Shown: one piece after another, positions 55,789 through 64,000 of the stretch
How positions within the stretch are numbered: the stretch's first letter is position 1
Layout: the number at the start of each line of letters is the position of its first letter
Assembly: GCA_026545765.1 (NCBI GenBank)
Contig: CM048842.1
Coordinates: forward strand, 72,963,871-73,027,870
Direction: 5' to 3'
DNA: 64,000 nt
Origin: Plantago major
Lineage: Eukaryota > Streptophyta > Magnoliopsida > Lamiales > Plantaginaceae
Notes under the pieces: generated by a model
The model's database searches: none
What the model was told of the DNA's origin: nothing
The model's input: the letters and a program-made list of their open reading frames with translations, nothing else
Position numbers and translations under genes: made by a program

Positions 55789-57132
55789 TGTCAATATTTG
55801 TATCTTTTTATGGTCAATTACCAACTTTGCATTTTTTATGTAGGTCACGATCGCGGTTTTGAGGATTTGCACGATTTCAGGCACCAAAACGGCATAATTG
55901 TTCCAAATCGGGAAAAGGAAGCAAATACGCCGGATCAACCATTGCACGGAGTTCGATGAGTCAAAACATGTCATGCGACTAACCGATGCGAAGATAATTG
56001 AAGATGGAACAACTTTGTAGAAGACCACTTTTCGAGAAAACGAAGTTACGAAGTCCGAAATTGAAGAACGAAGAAAATAGATTCAAGCCTGCAGAAATCG
56101 AAGACTGCGGCCACCAGGGGACCGCAGTAGGGGTCACTGCGGCCACTAGGCGACCGCAGTGGCCTTGTTGTTTTTCCTCTAGGCTGCTCTGTTAGCCTGT
56201 CAGGCTGAGGCCCACCTTCTTAAACCTTCCTTATTGAAGAACGGCGGTTTGGAGGTTGAAATTTCACCTATAAATAAGACCTCAGGGGTCTCAGATTTCA
56301 CACAGCTCACAAAGCAGCTCTCCTTGAGGGAGAACCAGTCCTCGGGGAAGTGAAACCCCAAAACGATGGCCGTCAGGCACCCAGAAGGAGAAAACCCTAG
56401 AAGCAGCAGCACGAAGACATCAAGAACATCAGAGACTAAGCTTCTTCTTCCTTTCTTCTTAGATCTCAATTACTGTTTTTTGTTACTGTCAGTAGCTAAT
56501 TTCCTTTTGTAAAGGCGAACTGCCGTAACTCTGCTTTTGCTACTTCTTTATATATCGTGATATATTAATGAATGGGTTTTAAAACGTAATTCGTACTTGT
56601 TCTTTATTCGTCCGACTCTTTATGTGGGAAATCCTTACTAACTACGACTTGGTAGCGGATTATATATTGTCCTGTGTGATTTGTCTGAAAATGTGGCGAG
56701 ATAGTGTGTTGAGTGACACAACACATTGTTGGTTTAGTCAGGGTGTTTGGATTAACTACGACTTGATCTGGCATGTTTCTTTGCTACCTGTAGACGGCAA
56801 GTACGTTGTTTGATTCTAAGTAGTTCGGAGTAGCATAGCAGAGGGAGGTTTGGGAACCTTTACGCATGTCCATTATTGATTTACAACAGAGCAATTTAGG
56901 GTTTACTGCGTTTTAATTATTCTGTCTGAGATCAAACTGTTTACTTTTCAGCATTTAAATTCAAACGTTATTTGCTTGTTCCTATGCTAAGTATCCGTGG
57001 AGAACGACATCCCGAGTCAACTTTCCGCTATAAATTGTGGATTTGAGGACTTCCAACTTATAATTTAATCTTGATTGTATTTAGAGATTACAGGTTTCTA
57101 CAACGAAAATCAAAATCTCTGAGTGCACATCA
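55789..57132 (+). repeat. Athila-1 3' LTR
   Basis: 1344 bp, starting TGTCAATATTTGTATC and ending GAGTGCACATCA. Uninterrupted counterpart of 18665-21451. It has the GC hairpin cluster (56105-56165), TATA box (56269-56276), and the telo-box-like AAACCCTAG near 56391. Confidence 0.92.
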
Positions 57133-57699
57133 GTGGCATAGTGGGACATTCTTGTTGGAATCATCATGTTACACAATCAAGAGATGTTTTTCCCATCTAT
57201 ATTGGTGACGCACATATCACGTAGACTAGTACGAACACCTAATGGTGCCTATGGATGAATTTGAGGTATATTCTATAGTTCGGACCTTCATATCGTTCCC
57301 TCCTGATTAATTTTCGAAAATATATAGTTTTATCTAGACTAAGGTTTGTATGTCTAATTTATCATTTCTTGTGCAACAGAGGGCAAGGTTTAAGAATCCT
57401 TGTATTATGTGAAAACAGGAAAACTGAATTCTTCATTGAAATGTGAAAAGAACTGATGGATTACAGAGGAGGAAGAGCAGCTGATTAAATAGTTGTTTTT
57501 CTAACTAATCTTAACTGCTATGTACAATAAAGAATGTTGAATGTACAACTGAATAGAAAGTGCTATATCACTTATGCATAAAAACGTAATATCATGAATA
57601 ACAACTTTTCTTCACTCTCGATGCCTTCTTCTCCTTTAAGTTGTTGCATTGCTTTGATTTATTATGTTTCATTTCTGCAGCATTTGAGCTCTTCTATTA
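57133..57699 (-). other. Flank of the outer element; probably contains the 3' LTR of the copia remnant
   Basis: No ORF of note. In the minus orientation it follows the polypurine (G-tract) end of the copia remnant, so much of it (to roughly 57380) is probably that element's 3' LTR, but I could not define its ends. The 57133-57380 part is unassigned. Confidence 0.4.
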
Positions 57700-57719
57700 C
57701 CCCCCCCCCCCCCCCCAAG

Positions 57720-58403
57720 AGGAGCATGTATATCTAACATGTTCATCTTGGAGACTAGATGAGAGAAAGCATCTGTAGCCAGAGGTTTAGTATAGACATC
57801 TGCAAACTGCTGAGTATTTGGAATATGAAACAGCTTTATAACACCAGCTTGAATCTTGTCCCTGATAATGTGACAATCCAATTCTATGTGTTTGGTACGC
57901 TGGTGTTGAACTGGATTGTGGGCTAGGTGGTAAGTAGATAGGTTGTCTGTAAACATGAGAATAGGTTTAGTAGGTTTAAGTTGGAGTGCTTCAAGGAGGT
58001 AGATAAGCCTCTGAGCTTCACATGTGGCATTGGCTGCAGCTCTGTACTCAGTCTCTGTGCTTGATCTACTTTGAACTTGTTGTTTCTTAGACTTCCAGCT
58101 GATGAGAGAATCGCCATTATAAAAGCAATATCCAGTAATGCTTTTTCTTGTATCAACACATGCTCCCCAGTTTGCATCACAATAACCTTTAAGCTCCATA
58201 TCATTATGTCTACTGTAGAACAAGCCTTTGCCTGGGGCACCTTTCAGATATCTAAGTATCCTGTGAGCTGCACTCAAATGTATATCAGTAGGACAGGACA
58301 TAAACTGACTAAGAACTATGACAGGAAATGCAATATCAGGTCTTGTAGTGGTTAAGTATAATAACCTACCTACAAGCTTTCTATATTGCTTTGCATCAGA
58401 TAA
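57720..58403 (-). pseudogene. Ty1/copia element remnant: RT end and RNase H
   Basis: The minus-strand frame contains RPDIAFPVIVLSQFMSCPT at the end of RT, then HLSAAHRILRYLKGAPGKGL, LKGYCDANWGACVDTRKSIT (first catalytic Asp), SWKSKKQQVQSRSSTETEYR (Glu), LMFTDNLSTYHLAHNP (Asp) and HIELDCHIIRDKI with IPNTQQFADVYTKPL. These are diagnostic of copia RNase H. It ends with LGGGG from the G-tract at 57700-57718 that serves as polypurine tract. The RT is cut at 58403 by the SIRE-like LTR. The RNase H frame itself is open. Confidence 0.92.
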
Positions 58404-60057
58404 TGTTAGGAAATTTGTTAGATATTTTGTTAGAAATATCTGTTTGGATTTTGATCAGCAACATGATGACTTATCTTAGTCTCAGAAAGGTGATTAGTAC
58501 TCTTGGTTCACTTGAACATTGTAAAAGAGGAAACCACTAAGTATGATAGTCTAGCTAATCTTGTATAGGATGATAGGTCTCAAAATGTAATTTTTATTTT
58601 ATGAAGAGAAGACCAAGAAGAAGACATCCAAGCAGAACAAGTTCAAAGACATTGAAGATTTGAAGAAACTGCACAAGATTACTGAAACAGTTTTACAGAT
58701 ACCTTGGCCAGATATCTTGAAGACACGAACAGTTTTAAACAAACTGTGTCACAAGAGATATCTGAGAAATAAAAGGTCTATCTGAAAAAAAGGAAAGTGT
58801 CAACAGATATCTATTCTCAGATACCTTGAGCTTTAACCACATTTCTGAAAAAGAAATATATATTGCAAACAAAAGTTGTTTCAATAAAAGTGGTATCTGA
58901 AGTTAAAGATAAGAACGTGCAAAGAATCAGAGAAATCTGATCAAGGTTGTCTCTGATACAACGCATAGTTCCGTTGGCACTACAGGACAAAAGTATAGTA
59001 CAATGCATTAAATGCATGGACAGAGATGTCTGAACAAAGGCAACGGTAGCTTCTGAAGAAGAAGAAGACAAACCTACGATAGTTTTATACACAGATATCA
59101 ATAGTTTGAATTTGATTTGAGCCTAACGGATACTATTCAAACGGCACTCAAATTCATCTATAAATATCAACACTTAGACTGCTTGAGAACACACCTTGAA
59201 CTCCATAAACACACTGAACACCTTACTCTCTCAAAGCAAACTATTTACTCTCAAAAGCTTTCTGTTGCGACCAAAGCTCTTGATCTTGAGTAACACTGAA
59301 GTTCTAAGTGTCCTGATCCTAAACAAGCACAACTATCTGTGAAAGAGTTGAATTGAAAGATCAAGTATCTGAGATTCATTCTCTAGAACATTTATCTAAG
59401 ACTTGGGTCAGTAAAAAGAACAAGATACCATACATTGAAAAGTGTATTAAGTATACTTGATTCACAGAGCTATCTGATTAACTGAAAAGTTATTAAAGAA
59501 GCTCATCTGACAACTCAAACCAAAACCAACACCATCATTTGGCGTGGAGTATGTGAAGTACTTAGTTTGAGAAACTAAGGAATAACTCAAGGTTATTGAG
59601 CACAGAAGTACTTAGCTTGGGAAGCTGGAATAGCTCAAAAGGTTTCGAGTACAGAAGTACTTGGTGAAAGCCGGGAACAACTCAGGGGGAACATTTGGTT
59701 GGGAACCATTTGTTTAAGGAATCTTAGAATAGGATTTTTGTAAGGTGACCTCAATTATCTATTCTAGTGAATTCTAGGTCTTTGGAAGACTGAAGTGGAT
59801 TAGTTGGAGGATTACGCCACCTCCAGATACCACTATACTTGCTGTGTTATTTACTTTTCTGTACTTACATTTCAACAACACACACACACACACTTTAACT
59901 GTTTCTACACTTATCTATCTTAAGTCTTCCGCGCTCTGAATCTAAGTATCAGATATCTACACAGATATCTGAGAAATAGTTTTTATCGACAAAAGTTTTA
60001 AAAGACTATTCACCCCCCCCCCTCTAGTCTTTTACTTTGCCGTTATCTGGACCAACA
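58404..60057 (+). repeat. SIRE-like 5' LTR
   Basis: 1654 bp from TGTTAGGAAATTTG to GGACCAACA. The region between 58640 and 59500 carries many agatatct motifs. TATA box TATAAATA at 59159-59166. A short CA repeat (59877-59892) and a C-tract (60013-60022) lie near the end. Confidence 0.85.
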
Positions 60058-60059
60058 AG

Positions 60060-60071
60060 TGGTATCAGAGC
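60060..60071 (+). other. SIRE-like primer-binding site
   Basis: TGGTATCAGAGC, complementary to the 3' end of initiator tRNA-Met, two bases after the LTR end. Confidence 0.9.
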
Positions 60072-60174
60072 AGAAGGTTCACAAGCCTTCTGCACTAAAC
60101 CTAGATCCCCAGATAGGTGAAGGAACTTTTTCCACTTTTGAGGACTATTTAATTTGTGTGTTAAGTGTGCAGGA

Positions 60175-62650
60175 ATGTCTCTGAGTGATGCACCCGTTCT
60201 CAAACCAGAGAACTACGAGAAATGGAAAAATAACATGATGCTCCACCTTGAAGCCATAAGTGACGAAATGATCGAAGTGATAAAGAATGGCCCAATAGTC
60301 ATTCAACAACTTAAACAAGTCATGGAGGTTTCTAATGGTAGAGACAGAGATCAAAGCGAAGGATCTTCACAAACTGATACGTCAACAAGTGGGAGATCTA
60401 CTGGTCAAGTTATTTACGAACCAAAGCCCAGAGAACTCTGGACATCGGAAGATGCCAAGAGAAATCGTCTGGATGGTCAAGCTCGTAATATCATCATCAG
60501 ATCTACACCTGAGCACATACAGTGTAAACTGTGGGGTGCTAAAACGGCGAAAGTTGCCTGGCAACTGATTGAAGAAATCTGTGCCGGAACTGAGAAAACC
60601 AAAGAAAACAAGTTCGAAGTCCTCAAGTTGAAATTTCAAAATTTCAAACAAGGACCCACTGAAACTCTGGAAGAACTTGATTTCAGATTTACCACTCTCA
60701 TGAGTGATATGGCAGCACTTGGGGAAAGCAACAGATACTCCCAGTCAGAAAAGATTTAGACTATTGTCAGAAGTCTTAACCACAACTGGGAGCATACTAA
60801 ATTCTTTTATTTTAACTAAGGAATGCAAAATATCACTCCAGTAGAACTCTTCTCACATCTTGCTACGGTTGATTATGAGACAACACAAAGAGAACAAACA
60901 ACTGAAAAGTTGCAGAATATTGCTCTAGTTGCTCAAGGAACTTCTAAAAAAAAGAAAAGCAAGGAAGAGACTGAGGATGCTCTTGCTGCAAAGAAAATGA
61001 GCAAATATGTCAGTCGAGAAATTGAGAGAAGAAAAGCCAAAGAGAAGCTGAAAAAGCATCTAGGCTCAAACTATCACCAGTACAAAAATATGCAAAGCTC
61101 GCTGAACAAGCCCATTTCGTAAAGCATCTGTCTTGAGGAAGTAGAAATTGGAAACGATATCTGCTTCTATTGTCAGAAACCTGGTCACTTCAAGAAGGAT
61201 TGTCCTGCCTTCAACAAACTAAGGACAGGTGACAAGAAAGATAGAAGAATCTTCAGAAGAAGCCAGAAAGCTTTATTAACTGAAGAAAGAAAGAAAATCC
61301 AAACTCAACTGGAGGCTCTAGACTATGAGACAGATTCTGAAGATGACAATTCAGATGACTCAACCTTACCATCACCAGAATTATGTGGAGTCACTCATGA
61401 TATAATCGAGTTCGGCCTCAAGAAGAATGAAATGTGTGGAGTTGTTGAGATTGACGGTCCAGACATCTCTAACATAGAAATCTGTCTTATGGCTGATGAG
61501 GTAACACATACTTCTTGTTATACTTATGAAAGTGATGAAGAAGAAATAAAAGATATAGAAAATCTCAGGAAAGATCTTGACATCTATGAAAGAGAATTTC
61601 TAATGATCCGAACTAGAGCCGAAAATCTTGAAGAAGAAAAGAATTCTCTTGCAAAGGAAAATTCTCAATTAGTTAAGATATCTGAGAAAAAGGATGCTGA
61701 AAATGCATTTCTGAAAGCTCAGATATCTGAGACTGAAAAGTCACATAAAGAAGCAATGGCTGAATTACAAAAGAAATATGAAGATCTTCTTTCTGAGAAC
61801 AAGGAACTCGAAAAGAAAGAATTATCTTTTCAATCATATGCCAAAGCTAGTGACACTCTTACTGAAGTACAATCTTACTTAAGAGATTCTTCAGAAAAGA
61901 AAGGACTCAATGAATACAGACAGATTGTTCTATCACTCTGAATAAGAGTGAGAAAAGAAGAACATTTGTAAGTACTCAGCAAGATGGTTCCCATGCAATC
62001 TATAGTATCGATCAGAAGACGAAGATTGTTGACAAAGGAAAGGCAGTTGCGACTAAACCTTTGTGGGAAAAACAAGTCAAAAACAAAACTGTTGGGCACG
62101 TCTCTGAAAAAGAACACAACACTGAAAAGTGTAAACACCCACATGCTATGTCTCTCAAAAGGGTAGAATTGCAGGAGCTGGCAAATTCTCTCATGTCACT
62201 TTTTCTGGAAAGAAATTGGATCAACCAGAGACTAGCAAAGCTGATGATAAAAGATCTCAGATAGCTTCAAGTGCTCGAAACGGTATTGGCTATAAAGACA
62301 TCGGGAAACAACTTGCTCTTGAATACAAACAGGAGCAAGAACGATGGCTAAAGGCTAGAATTGCTCAAAGCAATTATCAGAAGTGGAAGTTGAATCAAGC
62401 CACTGAAAATCTGAATGCCAGGGCTAGAAGAAATCTGGCAAGGAAAGCTAAGTTTGCTGAAAAGCAAACTCAGAAACCTAACAGGTATCTGAAAGCACCA
62501 AATGGAGCACCTAGGAACACACCAAGGAAGAAAATAATTCTTAATAATGATAATCATTCAATTAGAATTCCTCCTTATGTTCCTATCAGACAAAAGAATG
62601 TTCCAAGAAAATTCATTCAAAAAATGGATTCCTACTGGAAGATTGTTTAG
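60175..62650 (+). pseudogene. SIRE-like gag, with stops and frameshifts
   Basis: The ATG at 60175 opens MSLSDAPVLKPENYEKWKNN, the usual copia gag start with an N-Y-x-x-W motif. Then come LWTSEDAKRNRLDGQARNII and KVAWQLIEEICAGTEKTKEN, FKQGPTETLEELDFRFTTLM and a TAG at 60757. A later frame holds MSKYVSREIERRKAKEKLKK, a stop, and the zinc knuckle CFYCQKPGHFKKDC (about 61159-61202). A strongly coiled-coil region follows (ENLRKDLDIYEREFLMIRTR to ENKELEKKELSF, 61560-61830). After more frameshifts a basic C-terminal part is visible (LNARARRNLARKAKFAEKQT, 62417-62476). The long coiled-coil gag is typical of SIRE elements. Confidence 0.85.
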
Positions 62651-62700
62651 TCCTGATGGTTCCAACTATAAATTGAGAACCTAATCTCCTGTTCCCTGTT

Positions 62701-63081
62701 ATGTGCAGAATGCTTCCTGGATTAAAACACAACGGCTATTTGATTAGTGGATGCGGAAAGCACATGACAGGAGACAAAGCAAATCTGGTCGATTACAAAG
62801 CTTGCAATACAGGACCAGATATCAGATTTGCTGGAGGAGAATTAAATCCCTCTCTGGGATTTGGCAACGTCAAATTGGGAACATTAACAATCACTGACGT
62901 ATTACATGTTAAGGATTTGAAATATAATCGATTTAGCATGAGCCAGTTTGCAGACAAAGGTTTTACTATAAAATTCAAAGCAAAATACTGCAAACTAATT
63001 GACAATGAGTCAAAGCAGACAGTCTTGGTTGCTTTCGGAAAGCGATCTTTATGTTGCCGATTGGGCATCTGCCACAACTGA
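62701..63081 (+). pseudogene. SIRE-like protease, catalytic Asp lost
   Basis: The frame reads YLISGCGKHMTGDKANLVDY where copia proteases have L-D-S-G-C-S-x-H-M-T-G; the catalytic Asp is replaced by Ile. It continues FAGGELNPSLGFGNVKLGTL and TDVLHVKDLKYNRFSMSQFA, and a frameshift near 63040 leads into the pre-integrase region. Confidence 0.85.
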
Positions 63082-64000
63082 AGAATGTCTCATGGTGAGT
63101 CAATCTGGTCACACAGAAGAGCACTGGTTATGGCACAAAAGAATGAGTCACTTGAACTTCAAAACTCTGAACAAACTTGCCAAGAAAGAGTTAATGGTTG
63201 GCCTTCCCAAAACGTCTTTCAGAAAGGATGATATCTGTTCTGCATGTCAGATGGGGAAACAATCCAAAATCTCTTTCAAGTCCAAAACTAGACACTCTAG
63301 TGTTAGACCACTGCAACTACTACATATGGATCTTTTTGAATCATCTGTAACTAGTTATGCAGGAAAGAAATATGGTCTGGTTGTTGTAGATGACTTCTCA
63401 AGATTCACTTGGGTTGTCATTCTGAAACACAAATCTGATGCCAGGATGGAGATACCAAACTTGTTGAAAAAGCTTGAAGTCATGAAAAATGACAAGGTAT
63501 CTGCAATCAGAACAGACCATGGTACTGAGTTTGTCAACCAGTACATAAAGGAGTTTTGTACCTGCAAAGGTATACAACACCAACTTTCCTCTGTAAGAAC
63601 ACCTCAACAAAATGGTGTTGCAGAAAGGAAAAACAGAACCCTTAAAGAAGCTGCAAGGACGATGCTAACTGACACTGAAATAAGTGAAGTTTATTGGGTT
63701 GAAGCTATAAACACAGCCTGCTACACTCAGAACAGATGTTTGATAAATAAACACCATGACAAGACCCCTTATGAAATCTTGGTTGGTAGACCCCCTAATA
63801 TCAAACATCTGAGAGTATTTGGTTGTAGATGTTTTGTTCTAAACAATGGAAAAGATTATCTGAGAACATTTCAACCAAAGGCAGATGAAAGTGTATTTCT
63901 TGGTTATTCCACGAATAGCAAAGCCTACAGAATTTACAACAAAAGAACAAAGAAAATTGAAGAATCAGTTCATGTTGTATTCTATGAAGGAAGTAAGAAA
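63040..64000 (+). CDS. SIRE-like integrase (partial, open to window end)
   Basis: The reading frame from about 63040 is open to position 64000. GAG-pre-integrase/zinc domain: EEHWLWHKRMSHLNFKTLNK with ICSACQMGKQSK (HHCC). Core: LLHMDLFESSVTSYAGKKYG (Asp), IRTDHGTEFVNQY (Asp) and TPQQNGVAERKNRTLKEAAR (Glu), the D,D-35-E triad. Then YEILVGRPPNIKHLRVFGCR and FLGYSTNSKAYRIYNKRTKK, the typical copia integrase C-terminus. All catalytic residues are present, unlike the upstream protease. RT should follow outside the window. Confidence 0.9.

Larger units (their letters stand above)
18665..57132 (+). mobile_element. Athila-1: outer Athila-lineage Ty3/gypsy element with gag and protease only
   Basis: Two similar LTRs (18665-21451 with an insert, and 55789-57132) flank an Athila-type primer-binding site, a gag region and a retropepsin-like ORF, followed by a long non-coding 3' tail with several tttgggggag motifs typical of Athila elements. 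Removing the nested elements leaves about 7.2 kb. No reverse transcriptase, RNase H or integrase belonging to this element is present, so it would depend on another element in trans. Three younger insertions interrupt it: a solo LTR in its 5' LTR, Tat-A in the protease ORF, and Tat-B in the tail. Expected 5-bp target duplications are not found at the outer ends (ctaga left, gtggc right). Confidence 0.85.
58404..64000 (+). mobile_element. SIRE/Maximus-like Ty1/copia element (right end outside window)
   Basis: A long LTR (58404-60057), a PBS complementary to initiator tRNA-Met (TGGTATCAGAGC at 60060), a very long gag with CCHC knuckle and coiled coils, then protease and integrase in the Ty1/copia order. 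The length of gag and LTR and the motif order point to the SIRE lineage. The RT, RNase H and 3' LTR are beyond position 64000. It is inserted in the copia remnant; the 5' flank gataa cannot be compared with the other side. Confidence 0.88.

Overview
This window is eudicot-type plant nuclear DNA. It has long AT-rich non-coding stretches, GT-AG introns, plant-only transposon lineages (Athila and Tat Ty3/gypsy, SIRE-like Ty1/copia, a CACTA DNA transposon, a Mutator-like foldback element) and one plant-specific transcription-factor gene of the CCT-motif family. I cannot name the species.

Layout. 1-1869: the 5' end of a minus-strand gene whose first exon looks like a plant PLAC8-motif protein; the rest lies off the left edge. 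1870-4571: non-coding. 4572-12310: a degenerate CACTA (En/Spm) element with 3-bp target duplication TAT, decayed TNP2-like and Transposase_24-like genes on the minus strand, and a 754-bp Mutator-like element inside it with a perfect 9-bp target duplication. 12311-15930: AT-rich DNA with a degenerate minisatellite, a possible Stowaway MITE and a near-perfect 38-bp inverted repeat. 15940-17837: the only complete host gene, a four-exon CCT-motif gene (295 aa) with upstream ORFs in its leader. 18665-57132: a Russian-doll stack of LTR retrotransposons. 57133-58403: remnant of a minus-strand Ty1/copia element. 58404-64000: a SIRE-like copia element running off the right edge.

The retrotransposon stack. 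The outer element (Athila-1, about 7.2 kb without inserts) carries gag and protease but no reverse transcriptase or integrase. Its 5' LTR holds a reverse-oriented solo LTR (19684-21135, TSD CTAAG). Its protease ORF is cut by Tat-A (23681-42803, TSD GACCT) and its 3' region by Tat-B (43833-54523, TSD TGAGT). Tat-A is itself cut by Athila-2 (29504-34983), another gag-protease element without reverse transcriptase or integrase. Both Tat elements carry gag, protease and integrase on the plus strand and a long spliced gene on the opposite strand between integrase and the 3' LTR. Tat-B has lost RT and RNase H by an internal deletion.

What stands out. The Tat antisense genes look like full pol II units: TATA box, a 5' leader intron and coding introns at matching places in two diverged elements, with a TCCAACGGT motif at nearly the same distance from the TATA box. 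Between integrase and the antisense gene both elements also keep a second antisense-strand promoter-like module (TATA, CCAAT, CGCCACGTA, CGATGGGCTTGGGCC) with spacing conserved to within a base. No gene I recognise follows it. Three unrelated Athila-type LTR sequences each carry a cluster of GC-rich hairpin-forming motifs; in two of them it lies just upstream of a TATA-like box. All exon and element limits were read by eye.
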